A DNA stretch of 64,000 nucleotides from Ganoderma boninense. Lineage: Eukaryota > Basidiomycota > Agaricomycetes > Polyporales > Polyporaceae. The position numbers were made by a program, and so were the translations under genes. Shown here piece by piece: positions 42,191 through 54,535 of the stretch (position 1 is the stretch's first letter; each line of letters opens with the position of its first letter). The DNA is taken from positions 4,324,467 to 4,388,466 of the forward strand of contig CM035305.1 of NCBI GenBank assembly GCA_002900995.3. The letters are read 5' to 3'. The notes below the pieces were generated by a model. It had not been told where the DNA came from, made no database searches, and saw only the letters and a program-made list of their open reading frames with translations.

Positions 42191-43424
42191 TTATATTAAC
42201 AACTATTAATTATCCCTGCGGTTTATCAATTGAGCTGCGGTTTACATATTAACTGAACCGCGGTTAATAATAAACTGCGGTGCAGTTAAGGTGCGGCTCT
42301 GGATCACGCCTTTCGGAGCACTGATAACTGCGGCTACGGCTCCGGCTCAACCGCGGTTCGAGCCGTGTTCAGCCTTAATCCGGACAGGCGAGCGGCCTTC
42401 GTTTTGTTCGGCGGCACGTATAAATGTTATCTCGATCTTCCCCGGTACAACCTTCGTACGAGACTCTCCCGACCCGATCTGTCGATCCATTGCCCCACGA
42501 CGTAAACCGGTTGGATTCCCAACTGGTCGATGATCGTCGAACGGCAATGGCTCCCCGGTTCCGACGCCCGATTGTGAATGGTGAGATCTCGGCGTATGCG
42601 CCCGTCACTGTCGGAATGATGCCCCGTCAACAGTCAGCCATGGCGTCGTAACTCCGACATTGCGCCTTCGGGTTCCGTCTGAGTTCCGCTGGTGCAGATC
42701 GATGGGAAGGAGTGGCACGGTCAGACTCGTGAGGTATGGGGTCGGGAGCCTGCTCCGACGCCGCGCGCCGCAAACATTGGGCGGGAAGGTGGGAATACTC
42801 ACTGTATGTCAGAGGCGCGTGAGGGTATCCCACGTAGGCGCCGTGGCTGTGGGGTGCGGCTATGCGAGGTAGCACCCTCCGGCGCTACCTATGCCTATCT
42901 CCCTCCATCTCCTGGCATGTCGAATATCCAATACCATCGAATACTCGTCATACCTCACCGCCATCGCTATTGTCACGTATTTCTGCATCTCAGGCATGCA
43001 CATGGATAGGAAAAGAGACGGGATACCTCAAGTACGACCCTCAGGTATGTAGGTACATTCCGGCGGCATATAAATGGTTAGCCCTTGGTACGCCTGTCGC
43101 GCCGTATCTTGCGCTTGCTGCGGTATACTCTGGGGCGGGAGCGTTTGACAAAAGACTTCTTCCTTTTGAATTCCTTGGCTTTAAATCACAATTGACGAAG
43201 TTGATAAGAAATGAGACACTCCGAGTCGGAGGTGGAGTGATTTGTATAAAACCCGGGGCCTCAGGCTGCTGTCGTTGTGAGTCTGTAAGAACGAACTGTT
43301 GATCAATCCCAGGACTCGGAGCCATCCTACTCAGCACGCACACGCAAATTCTTTGCTATAGAGGTACGTCACTGCAATACTCTCATAATTCCAGCTCTCC
43401 TAATGGCGAGGTTGTACTGTTAGC

Positions 43425-44565
43425 ATGTCGAGGCCCACGCGACGCCATCGTGCCCGAGTCGGAGACCTAACCCTCGCTGTCGCGGGGTCACACCATTCGG
43501 AAGGGGTCGAACTCCCCAATCACATGTACTCGAGTACTGTTACCTCCCCACAGGATGAGATCACGGCCTCCGTATCTCCATCTCAGGGACCTCCCGGCCG
43601 TCTAGTACAAGATTGGACCATGGTGCTTGAGGGTTCAGATGTGCGCTGCTCAGGTAAGCTGCACGAACCACTGGAATTGTCTCGCTTCTACTATGCAGGG
43701 ACTAATATATCGTGCACAGACGCTGTGGACAGCAGCTCCGCTTTTGTTTCCTCCGGAAGCGGTGATTGTGATGTCATCATGGAGCCAGGTAAGCAGTTGC
43801 GTACCTGTTCTAGCATACACTTGCTAATTATCCGACTCAAGCCAATGTTATTATAGATATGCAGCCTCTGACTCAAAGTCAAGTTGCTGCTGATAGAAAT
43901 TACGATGCGCGACGAGAGCCCGACTCGGACCAACGTGGTCCAGGCTTCCAAGCAGACGAACCCCAGTTTCAGCCGTTTGAAGGTGTGCGCAACTGCAGTG
44001 TAATGAGTTCAACTGTTCGTCTAACGTACTCATAGGACATATTTTGCAATCCGAGGCTCCTGGTACCCCTTTGGTTGGAGAATGCGAGCCACTCTTGACG
44101 TCGCAGTTCGACATCGAGGTACCGAAACCCCCGCGCGAGGTGTATGAACAGTCAAGTCCGTATCTGTTCTGGCGAATCGTCCTCGTCCTCGTTACCTGGC
44201 TGCACCTCTTCTACCACCTCTCTCATGCAGGTTGCAACCTTATACTCAAAGTTCTTCGTCTCATCTTGGCAGTCCTCGGCCATGTGCGACACGAAGACTC
44301 CCCGGATGTACCAGTCACCCTCCGGACCGCTTTTCGCCGCCTCGGTCTCGACGACGAGTTTCAAATTCACGCTGTTTGCGAGAAATGCCGCCGCGTCTAC
44401 CCTCCTGACTGGTATCGCACGTCGACGACATGTTCTGTATGTGATGTCCCTCTCTATCAAGAACGTGCCTCCGGTGGCCCTCAGGTAGTCACATCCGGCG
44501 AGACTCCCGCAGACTCATCTGATGGACATCAGGAAAAAACACCATGCCTACATTGGGCTCTGTAG
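43425..44565 (+). pseudogene. tnp2-type (CACTA) transposase, N-terminal part
   Basis: Exons 43425-43788, 43857-43982 and 44036 to about 44565 join in phase; the second intron has a TCTAAC branch. After a Ser-rich start come PREVYEQSSPYLFWRIVLVL, LSHAGCNLILKVLRLIL and PVTLRTAFRRLGLDDEF, then the zinc region CEKCRRVYPPDWY, CSVCDVPLY. This order (helical segment, VxTLRTAxxRL, CxxC...CxxC) is that of basidiomycete tnp2 transposase N-termini. The frame stops at 44565 in CLHWAL, where homology should continue. The missing core is found at 51.0-54.3 kb. The intervening 6.4 kb carries a different transposon. Confidence 0.75.
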
Positions 44566-44807
44566 CCTCCGTAGATCAGTAGGGCGGGTAGACAAGTCCC
44601 TAGTGCGTAGGGCGCTGTACGACTGTGCCACAAGTCTGTAGACGTACGTAGTTGCCCCCGCGGTTTACATAGTGTCATGTAGTCCATCTGTAGACAAGTG
44701 TAATATCTTCGTACACACCAGGAATTGTAGAGAGAACTCAGTCGTTATGGTATATGCAGCTTTTACAAACTCATAGGATACAAATTCACGACATCCTAGT
44801 ACGACTA
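44566..44807. other. Intergenic; expected left border of a nested element
   Basis: AT-richer than its neighbours, with repeated TGTAGAC-like motifs. I searched by eye for inverted ends pairing with 50934-51017 and found none I would defend. Confidence 0.35.
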
Positions 44808-47331
44808 TTAACCCATCGTCTTCGCAAACTCCTCCAGCTCTGCCTGCAGGCGACTACGCGACGTCGCCGATAAGGTTGGAGCTGGACCGAGCACTGGAGT
44901 GGCACCACTCGCCATGCTGGGAAGGTGAGAAGTTTTCAGAATGGAAGTCAGCGCGGAGACTAATGATAATGTATTTACCGTGCATCGTCATGCATTTGTT
45001 TGCGTATCGCCTCCGTGACGGTTGGATTCAGCTTCGTCCAGAGTTCAATACGTGCGAGATGCGCCTTGTACTTGGGCTTGTACTCCTTCTCGGTGAATCT
45101 CCCGCTCTCGCTCTTGAGCGCGCCGTCTGCCCACTGGTCAAGACAAAATTCTATCTGGACACCGGAGATTGCGGGGGTTAGACATTGGGAAATGCACTGA
45201 TAAGAGATGTTGGGACTCACTGCGGTGAATACGATCGCAAGCGTCGCCTCTCGGATAGGACAGAATTGGGATGTCAGCTGAAGTCCGACTCCGTCGGTGT
45301 TGCGGAACCACTGTTCACGGATCGCTAGAGTTACGATCTCGTTTCGCGCATAGCCGGCCAGTGTGTGCACGTCCTACTCATGGGGAGTCAGTCTGGCCCG
45401 TAAGGGCGACTCGGACGGGCTGAATAAGTGTGAAGGACAGTAGAATTACTTGCCTGATAGTGGAATGTTGGTTCAGGCCCTTCAGGGTTGTGGAGGTCGA
45501 GGAGACGTTCATAGAGAGAGCGGTTGGCGGCTTTCGTGGCTTCATCAGTAAGAGATGAGAAGCCATATGTCGTAGCGACCATAGGACGGATGCAGTCCTT
45601 GAGCGCGCCCCGAGCGTGGGACGTCCTGCTCATAATCTAGAAAAGGAGACGTCGGCGTGAGACGAAGACTACTGACATGTCAATGATTATGAAAGGAGAT
45701 TGGTGTACCATCTTCTTGATGCGCTCCGGGAGCGTGTACGATAGCTTGAGTACGGCGCAAGATGCTTCCCACACATCTTTCGCCCATGTCTCCTGGACCG
45801 CATCATCTGGGAACGGATCTTCGGTCAGCACGAGAGCCTCAAAGTGTCGACAAGCCGTTAATATCAGCTTGGTGGCGTGGAGCTCATAGTCTGAGGCTTT
45901 TGCATCGCCGGTGGGCGCAACTCCCCCTCGGAATGGTGGAGGCTTGGTCGCGGTTGGAACGGAGTGTTCCTGGTGTCGAGGGGTTTCGGATGGCTGGCGC
46001 GATGATGCACTGGCAGCGCGCGTGGATGCAGCGGAAGCGGAGGAGCGTGGACGCGATGGTGTGGGGGTCGCCAACTGAGATGAGCGTGAGGCTGTGAGCT
46101 GGGGCGTTGAGCGCACATGGGACACTGCCCGGTCTCTCGAATGTTGACGTGAGGCTATCAGATGAAGAGCCTTAGTCTCAAAGGAAGCGATCATTAACCT
46201 CGGCAGGTGTGGACGACGTACCGTGGCGCCTGGGGGGGCTCCTGGAGCGCTCGCTCTCAGATCCTGAGCGACTTCGGTGTCGATGCTCATCTCCGCTGCT
46301 GCGTGCACAATACTGGTGCGTCGAATTGTCGTTATTAGAATCAGCATACGGAGGCAATTCATGGGCCCCATCATAGAATAGAGATGGGGACCTCATAATC
46401 CCGGGCCTGATCTGAGGGGAGCCCGGAGGCGTCGTTGTTACGGTATCATCATCGTCAACAAAGCCTGGCTCAGACTCCTTGAGCAGCCTCGGATCCTGAA
46501 TGTAAAAGTGGTAAGAACCGATTTCAGGAAGCTAGAGAAGGGCTGTAGCCTCGTTGGCTGGGTACCCGGTATTCTGAGACCAAGTGAACTTACGATCATG
46601 GATGGGGGCTGGGGAGGAGCTGAGGACGGACGGCTTGATGCATGCGGGTGCGGCATACTAGAGGGAACAGCTGATGGTCGACGAGCATTTGGAGTCTGGG
46701 CTTGTGAAGTGGCTGCTAGTGGGCGAGCGGCAGGGTCGTCCATACGCCGAAGGGTCTTCTTGTGGGGTTCTTTGCCATCCGCGTTGTAAATTCCACGCGA
46801 TCGGAACTAATCTCGCTCGATGTCAGTAGTCCACCAGGAAGGGATGAGCCCACATACCGTAGTTGCAGTCTTCCGGGCTTCTGTGATGTATTCCTGCTCC
46901 TCTTCGCTCTCGATCGGTAGCTCATTGGCCTCCTCCTCGGCGTCGGCGTCGTCTGATGGTGGTCAATCATCTAGGGAAAGTAAAATGAGTGTACAATAGT
47001 AAGGTTTATGCTTACCGTTTCGGACAGAGGTCGATGTGGCAGCCTTCTTTTTGAGACGCGCATTGTCCTGCTCAAGTCTCTTTATTTTTGCAAGCAGCTG
47101 CTCATTTTGCGACGAGTCTGCATGGTATTAGTCCCAGAGAATGTATATGAGTCTCGAGAGGCAACGGCTGACTTAACTGATGGCTTCTTGTTTGTTGGTG
47201 GGAGTGCGCACTCGTGCTGACGATCTTCTCGATGCAGCATCACGGTGAGAAGCTTCTTCGGCTGTGGGTTCGGGAGGATTGCCAGTGAGAGAATCCGACC
47301 GCGTTTTCCGCTTCCGGGCGGTGGATGACAT
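44808..47331 (-). CDS. DUF6532-domain protein
   Basis: Start ATG at 47331 (SSTARKRKTRSDSL), stop TAA at 44808-44810. N-terminal exons: 47331-47178, 47117-47016 (coiled coil, NEQLLAKIKRLEQDNARLKK) and from 46952 (acidic DDADAEEEANELPIESEEE). A Ser/Pro-rich middle follows (46.3-46.0 kb). Then the DUF6532 region: YELHATKLILTACRHFEALV, MVATTYGFSSLTDEATKAAN, HTLAGYARNEIVTLAIREQW, FCPIREATLAIVFTA, IEFCLDQWADGALKS...FTEKEYKPKYKAHL. The last exon encodes SRLQAELEEFAKTMG. DUF6532 is common in Agaricomycetes and of unknown function. It is divergent from the Plavaka transposase across 288 bp, as if the two share a promoter. Several middle introns were not resolved. Confidence 0.75.
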
Positions 47332-47619
47332 GGCGGTCTGAGGTTAACACGAAGCCACTGGCAGGGACGAAGTGCAGCCAGGCTGAGGAAAGGCTCGGAG
47401 TGGGTAGGAACGAAGGTTGGGGCGACGTGGCCGGCATGTCCCAGCGAGGCAGTACCGTCGGCGTGTGTCGGGGTCCCGCACACGGTGGCCCCTGGCCAAT
47501 CAGCTTTTGGCCCCCGTCACGACTTTTGTCCCCGCTCACCGCGCAAATAAAAACTGGTTGAGTCCTCCTGGCCAGTACATTGCCCTCGCACACCCCAAAC
47601 AGCCCGCTCACCCACTATA
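47332..47619. promoter_or_regulatory. Divergent intergenic region between DUF6532 and Plavaka genes
   Basis: 288 bp between two start codons pointing apart. An A/T-rich AAATAAAAA near 47546 could serve the Plavaka side. Confidence 0.45.
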
Positions 47620-50600
47620 ATGGCCCATGTCTACCGCTGTCGCTACTGCTATAAGCTGCTGCCGACCCTCCAAGGCCTGCGCACTCACCTCTCTCAACGT
47701 CGCCACTGTCGCCGTGCTCATCGCGCTGCTCTCGCTGCTCGAGGGCAAGCTCATACCCCCCCTCCTGCAGCCCCTGTACCCCAAGGAGGAGGTGCGGTGG
47801 CTGCTGCAGCCCCTATCGATGACAATGCTGACCCCATGGACGTTGACGAGGGGATGGCTCCCATCCAAGACCTGTTTGCGGACCCCAGACCCCTACCGAA
47901 CCCTGTCGACCACGAAAGTGGCAACTCCGTGCCCACCGACAATACCTCCACTCGCAGCAACCGCGTCACTGTTGAGGAGGTGCCCGACGAGGGCGATGGG
48001 CTTCCACGCCTTCCGTGGATCGAGGACTTCCCGTATCCGGCGGCACATGTCCTTGACTTCGTCGAGACCTACTTCGAAGGCATTCAAGCTTTGAAGAAAG
48101 AAGGCGAGCGAAGCCCGTGGTTCCCCTTCGCGTCTGAGGAGGAGTGGGAGTTAGCACACTGGCTCGCAACCTCAGGGTTGTCCCAGGGCGCCATCGACCG
48201 GTTCTTGAAACTTCGCATAGTAAGCAAACATTTACTAGAGCTGTGAAGAAGTAGTAGTACTCACTTCGTGAATGTTTTGACAGACCCGCGAGCGTGCTCG
48301 TCTGTCGTTTACGAGCGCGTACCTGTTTTGGAAGAAGATTGACTCACTTCCTGGCGGCTTTGGCAAGTGGAAGGTGGAGATTCTCGAGGCGGAAGGAGAT
48401 GAGCTTGATGAAGAAGGCAAGGCGAGGAAGGAGACGGTCGAGCTTTGGATGCGGGACCCTGTCGAGTGTATCCGTGAGCTCATCGGCAATCCTCTCTTCG
48501 CAGACGCCCTGCGCTATGCCCCCGAGCGACTCTATACCGACGAAGAGGGGAAGAACCGCATCTACGACAATATGTGGACAGGGGACTGGTGGTGGGAGCA
48601 GCAAGTAAATATTCCATTGGTTGTTTAAGTAGTCGCAGAATAAGAACTCACATTCGGCTGGCTCAGCGCAAGTTACCTTCGGGAGCCACCATTACACCTG
48701 TAATTCTGGCTAGCGATAAGACAACTCTGTCTCGAATGAGTGGTGACAAGTCAGCATGGCCCGTCTACCTCACTATCGGCAACATTGACAAGGCCGTACG
48801 TCGCCGGCCTTCAATGCATGCGACCATCCTCCTAGGCTACCTCCCCGTCCCCAAACTCGAGTGCTTCTCTGAGAAGCGACGCTCACTTGAGGGCGCACGG
48901 CTCTTTCACGCCTGTATGCGCACTATGCTCGACTCCTTGGTTGCTGCTGGAAGGGAAGGCGTCGAGATGGTCTGCGCTGATGGTCGTGTCCGCCGGGTCT
49001 TTCCCATCCTCGCAGCGTACGTTGCTGACCATCCAGAGCAATGCCTCATCTCAGGCTGCCAAGAAAACTTCTGCCCGAAATGCACAGTACAGCCAAAGGA
49101 GCGCGGCGATCCAACGTATGCCCCTCTGAAGGATCCAACCCTCGTAACGCCAGCCCTTGACCGTCTCGCGGGTGGCGAGCATCCTTCTGAAGTCGACGAG
49201 TGGGGCCTCAAACCTATCGAACCATTCTGGAAAGACTTACCGCATTGCGACATCTTCCGTGCACTCACGCCCGACATCTTCCATCAACTCCACAAGGGCC
49301 TGTTCCGAGACCATCTGGTGAACTGGGTGACGAAGGCGATTCCGAATGGCAAGGTAGAGATCGATCGGAGGTTCAAGGCGATGGTCAAGCATTCTGGAGT
49401 GCGGCACTTCAAGAACGGCATATCGAAGGTTACGCAGTGGACGGGGAACGAGTACAAGAACATGGAACGCGTGTTCCTAGGCGCGGTCGCAGGCGCTGCC
49501 GACAAGCGCGTTACGCACACGGTTCGGGCAGTTCTCGACTACATCCACTACTCCCACTATGAAACACACACGGACAACTCGCTTGACACGCTACATTCTA
49601 CCTGGATGGACTACCATACTCAGAAGACCATCTTCGTCGATCTCGGCATCCGCAAGGACTTCAACTTCCCGAAAGGCCACTCACCGGAGCACTACGAACC
49701 GTCAATACGAAGTTTCGGCACCACAGACGGCTACAGCACCGAGCTTCCGGAGCGACTGCATATCGACTATGCGAAGAATGCTTACGGTGCTAGCAACAGG
49801 CAAGATACGTATATCAAACAGATGGCGAAGTGGCTCGACCGGCAAGAGGCTGTTCACCGGTTCTCTTCTTATCTCGCATGGTCGGCACCGAGCCGCTGCA
49901 CGACGGCAGCCACGGACGATGCTGTTGTGGAAGCCGACGAGCACGAAGACTTGGAGGATTCGGAGGATGTCGGCGGACAGCTGCCAGTGGGTAATGGGAC
50001 GCAGCAAGAGAGGCCTGGCCCAGGGGACTCCGAGACGTGTCAGGACTCGGATAGAGGGCATGCTGGCCAGCTTTGCGACACTTTGGCAGACCCGTATGCA
50101 CGAGGGTATCGGGTTGCGAAGGTTCCAGCGTTCCCCACTCTCCCCATAGCAGACCTCACGCGTCGCTTCGGTACAGAACATTTTTGCTTCTATCTCTCAT
50201 CCTACCTCGCATCGCTCGCTGCCGGAAACCGGGAGCGTCTGCGTGTTGCTTCTGTACCTATCTACCCCCACACTCGTCTTGCCGTCTACAAGCAACTCAA
50301 GATTCGTCTCCCCATCATGCGACAGGTCGACGCAAGCCTCACCCCAATCGACACCGTGCATGCATCCCCGGAGCGTGCAGGCCAATGGGAGACATCCCCC
50401 CCTATCCCGGCGAACATGTCGACAGTCCTGGTGCGTGAACGGGCAATGTCTGCAAATGTGAACAACTCACGGGTACCACAAAATCTACAAGGTAAGTCTA
50501 AGCATCTAGTTTCCCGGCTGCATGCCGTCTGAGTCCTTTAGGACCTCACTTACCATGACCCAAAACTTTAGGTCTTCGTGTTGCGCGTGTCCGCGCAATT

Positions 50601-50933
50601 TTTAAACCTCCTCCTGAGATTGATGCTCAGACTTTAGGTATCTACGATCCGTTGGCATACGTTGAATGGTTCACGCCATTCAATGTCGTCGATGCTGACA
50701 CCGGTATGTTTGTTGTCTCGCACTCAACGCGACAACGTCATCGTCATGTATCTGTTATATCTGTAACTGATATCGTTCGTACCTGTCATCTAATTCCGTA
50801 CTGGGGGAAGCAGGTAAATCCGACCTGGACGTCGAGCAACGTTCTAGAGCGATGCACTAAGTTTTATGTCAATCCTTACCTACGCCACCATGACTTCGCC
50901 TTGTTTAACAGTTCAACTAGCAGTCTTCAATAA
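47620..50933 (+). CDS. Plavaka transposase, complete open frame (1035 aa)
   Basis: Exons 47620-48219, 48284-48604, 48667-50491 and 50572-50933 give 1036 codons with matching phases and no break. N-terminal C2H2 finger: CRYCYKLLPTLQGLRTHLSQ, with His after. Then WFPFASEEEWELAHWL, ERARLSFTSAYLFWKKIDSL and the family signature TPVILASDKTTLSRMSGDKS, WPVYLTIGNIDK, ATILLGYLPVPKL, VEMVCADGRVRRVFPILAAY. A zinc-type block CLISGCQENFCPKC precedes RALTPDIFHQLHKGL, and the C-terminus holds IPYWGK and FYVNPYLRHHDFALF. Plavaka proteins are DDE transposases of Agaricomycetes related to the CACTA group. Being intact, this is the best candidate for an active enzyme in the window. It lies between two halves of a tnp2 gene. 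Confidence 0.9.
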
Positions 50934-51017
50934 TATTCAGTTGTTGTTTGGGCTCAGCAATGGTTCTCGCATGTGTGCTCCGGGTGATTTCCGGCAGGAT
51001 TTACTGACTCTACATAG

Positions 51018-54000
51018 GACTATGGAGAACTACAGAATCTTCCTCTGGCGCTCCAGACCCTACACACTCTACATGCCTCGGAGAGGCGCCTACGTACGAA
51101 ATGCTTTTTCCTGATGGACCGACGCCTCGCCTGCGATGCCCTCAGAATCCGCTGTCTAGTAGCATTGTCCAGTTTGTCTGGCACCAAGAGAACGAAAAGG
51201 CTTCAGATGCCTGGCGCTTGCAAGAGTCCCCCCAGGGTATCAAAAAGCGGATCCAGGATGGCAATGTGTGGAGGGCTCTTCGTGGTCACGATGGCGAACT
51301 CTTCTTCAACAATGACCCAACTCGCAAGGATGCGGATGAGTTACGCTTGGGGATAACGATTGGATTTGACGGGTACGTGTTCCTTGGGCTTAATGTTTCC
51401 TAGGGTACTCACCGGCCTGTGTTTCTATCACTACACAGCTTTGGCTACCAACGGAGTAGTTTCTCTGGGACTCATAGCTCAGGTGTGCTGTCTGCCTCTG
51501 TCGCAAATCTGCCAAACCACCTTCGATACCGGCCACATAACCTAATGCTGTGTGGCTTGACACCCGGGCCTGGCGAGTTCACTGGCGATCAGCTCCAGTT
51601 CTTTCTGAAGAACTTTGTTGATGATCTGCTTCGTTTGTATGAGACTGGCATATTTATCAAGACGCCCTTACATCCCGAAGGTGTGTTAACTAGTGTTTTT
51701 CTGCTGTACTATTCATGCCGAGCATCCTTATAGGTCGGCGCATTCGGGTTGTCCTTGTCGCAGTCTGTTGCGATCACCCGGCTATGTGCAAGGTTTGTGG
51801 ATTTGGGGACCATCGTAAAGAGGAGGGGTTTTGTCCGAGGTGTCATATCCAGCACAAAGACCTCCGTACTCGTGCGTCGATGTCCGAGAATGGTACTTAT
51901 GAACTAAGGCTGTAATGTGTAGAATCTTACATTGTTTATGCTCCTAGGTTTTGAGAAGCGAAATGGACATGAGCACATTAGGCATGCATGCGAATATGGA
52001 CGTTTAGAAGATCAGGAGGCTCGAGATAAGTTCTTCAAGGCACACTCGGCGCGGTACTTCGAGTTATCTCGATTGCCCTACTTCGATCCTGTCCGCATGA
52101 CGGTCCTTGACCCTATGCACAATATTCTCCTCGGTATGTCACTTCACTTGTTTTAGTAGGCGTTGTAGACCTTGAACTCATAAGCTCTTCGAGGTGTGGT
52201 GAAAACCCAATGGTATGATGCCTGGGTCGACTCTGGGACACTTCGCCAACGAACTCGGAAGCTGCAGGTCCCCCGTGAGCTTGACCAGATTCACGAGTAC
52301 CTGAAGTCCTTTGAGATGCCGGAGTGGGTAGCTCGTCTCCCTCAGCAAGTCGGATATCCAGCTGGCGGCTCGTTGGGTGCAGATGAGTGGAAGTGTATGA
52401 TAATGGCATATTGTCCTATTGTGGTGCGTTATTTGATTTTGTGCCTGTGCTAGTAGGCGGGATCTAGATGGTGAAAACGACGGCTTGAAGTGGAGTTATA
52501 CTAAATTCTATGCCTTAGGTTCCTCTGATCTGGGACGAATGGTGTCCAGTATCTGAAAGTGATTATTCGAAGCAACTCGAGAAGTGGAAGTCAAAGGAAG
52601 CTGCACGGAAAAAGCGAATAGCCTCCATGAAAGCAAAGGCAGGGGATGAAAACCCAATTCCACAGCCACAGCCCCGCATGCATCCTGACGACTCAGACAA
52701 CTTCTTGAAGCTTTCGGCAGCTTTGAAGATCATCCTCGCTCGGTCGATCCGAGACTGCGACATCGACCGCGCTAAGACTCTTCTTTTTGGATATCTAAAG
52801 GGCTTCTTGCATGTGCGTAAAATTGTCACCTGCATGGTCGTCTGTGCCACTGGCATCTGCTAATTGTCGGGTCACTGTTGCATGTCAGCTTCATCCACAC
52901 CAAGTCAAACCCAATCATCACTACCTTACACACATTTTTGAGCAGATTGACGACTATGGCCCCGTGTACTCGTTTTGGACATTCTTATTTGAACGTCTGA
53001 ACAAGATCTTGAAGAGCTACTCGACTCGGGGACATGCTGGAGGCGAGATCGAAATCACATTCATGAAAGAATTTATGCGCAATGTGGAATTGCGACACAT
53101 GGTGCGTTTGACATGTTCCTGAGGCCCTGTATACTGGGAGTCTGGGAAAACATGGATGCAAGTTAATGACACACTCATTTCCCCTATTACAATAGCTTCA
53201 GACTATCGAAACAGACTTACGCTTGAATACACCTCGCCCACTTCTTCTCGACGATCAGCACCTTCTTTCAGCCATACAACTCATCCTCGGGGCGGACTCA
53301 GACATCCGTGGGACAGTCGCTTCCCTCAGTTCTCATACTGCAGACTTCTCGAGCCTTCAGTCCGAGTCTATGGATAACGCACACTACGGTTTGTCCCTGC
53401 TACTTATCTCAATGATTATAGTTTCCGAGTCGTGCTGCCCTGTCACTAACATCCGCGTCTTTAACAGCTTTTGAGCCATTCAGATTGGGCCCGAGCACTG
53501 TGCGTTGAATTACAGACCAGGAACAGGTCTATCTTGTCGACCATTACCGGAGGACCAAGCCGAACGCACAGATACAGCTCCAGTGGGATGTGAATGTACC
53601 ATCCAACTCCAATTTTATCTTTAGCTTCGCCAAGGCCTACAGCTCCATCACACTCCACGGTCGCCGAATCACACCATCGAAACCTTTCGCATCTGCTCCA
53701 AACTCAATTGTCCAGGTGTTTTGGAACTCAGAAGTCTTTGTTGGCCAGGTTATCGACATAATTGGCCACAGTCAATCTGGCATAATCCGGGGCGATGACG
53801 AGCACGCTGGTGTCCTCCTCTACATGAAGTGGTTTTGCCCACTTCAGCATGCTAATATCAATCCGTGGGTTGCATAGTGAGTTTCATATTGAACCTCTTC
53901 AGAACCTCTCTCCTTACTTGCCTGTTTTCGCACCAGCCCAGAGCTCGAAGTGAAATTCTGGAAGTATCAACGCTACATGGAGCCTAACAATTCCCGATCA

Positions 54001-54312
54001 CCACCTGTGTACCTTCCCCCTGATGTGGTTTACTCCCAAGCATGCCGTGTTACACTCCGCAGGCATCGAAGCGGCACTTCGGAGTCACGCCCGGATTCTC
54101 TCAGCAACATTGAGTCCGACATGGAATCGGATGGGGAGCATTCAGTCGGCGTCGACGATTTTCAGGTCCCAGGCACATCAGACTTGGATAGTGGAGAGTC
54201 AGAAAGCGAGGAGCACGCAGACGGGGAGCGCATATGGGCTACGCTGGGAATGACACGAGTAAGTGATTGTACGCCAGACCGTACTTCAACAAAACGCTCA
54301 CAGTCCGGTTAA
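51018..54312 (+). pseudogene. tnp2-type (CACTA) transposase, core and C-terminal part
   Basis: Begins after CTACATAG near 51017 (LWRTTESSSGAPDPT). Clear exons: to 51372, 51439-51680, from 51734, and on. Landmarks: VWRALRGHDGELFF, SSGVLSASVANLPNHLRY, LMLCGLTPGPGEFTGDQLQF, a zinc-type block CKVCGFGDHRKEEGFCPRCH, ARYFELSRLPYFDPVRMTVL and DPMHNILLGVVKTQW (Asp expected to be catalytic). Later come a helical segment (LKIILARSIRDCDIDRAKTL) and HHYLTHIFEQIDDYGPVYSF. The 3' exons hold ITLHGRRITPSKPF and FWKYQRYMEP, with an acidic Ser-rich tail. It lacks the N-terminal zinc region, which is found at 43.4-44.6 kb. No stop was seen inside the exons I followed. Confidence 0.8.
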
Positions 54313-54535
54313 ACCAGGATGTAATTGTACTCTGAATATACAGCCATCAGCATAGTAGTATGTGCTGTTCACCGGCAGTGAACACTTGTCGGAAATAGCA
54401 TTAAAGACAATCAACTATATTTGTACTGTAGGTAGCGATGAACGGAATCGGCGTACTAACTCTAGATGTGAAGGGGCTTCATTAGCAGTGCGGGTAAACA
54501 ATTTATTGTAAGAGAAAACGAAAACTGGGCGATGA

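Larger units (their letters stand above)
41693..42377. mobile_element. Non-autonomous hAT element (MITE), 685 bp
   Basis: Perfect 15-bp inverted ends TAAGGCTGAACACGG, with an 8-bp duplication ATCCGGAC at 41685-41692 and 42378-42385. The first 11 bases of the ends are those of the large hAT element at 23183. No coding capacity. The interior has arms rich in AACTGCGG/CCGCAGTT-type motifs, two tRNA-like modules in opposite orientation and a TATCT-type microsatellite between them. Confidence 0.93.
41015..42505 (+). pseudogene. Unnamed gene interrupted in an exon by a hAT-type MITE
   Basis: Exons in phase: 41015-41182, 41231-41350, 41498-41586, then 41647-41692 continuing at 42386-42505. Residues include VRFEQFVNVFIQHFNCTAQ, PWP-like SAWPFRQGAFKLYK, VWLGPEHIRAWDPLFASW and, across the insertion, MLCRPYPDRRAAFVLFGGTY. 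Removing the 685-bp element plus one 8-bp duplication restores an open frame, so the insertion hit coding sequence. Element plus duplication is 693 bp (a multiple of 3), but it introduces stops at once. No family recognised. More exons upstream are likely because 41015 is simply the first in-frame ATG. Confidence 0.5.

Noticed and set aside
44547..51014. CTACAT repeated on both sides of the Plavaka block as a target duplication
   Set aside because: No inverted ends adjoin it, and the joined reading frame does not match the tnp2 frame on the right.
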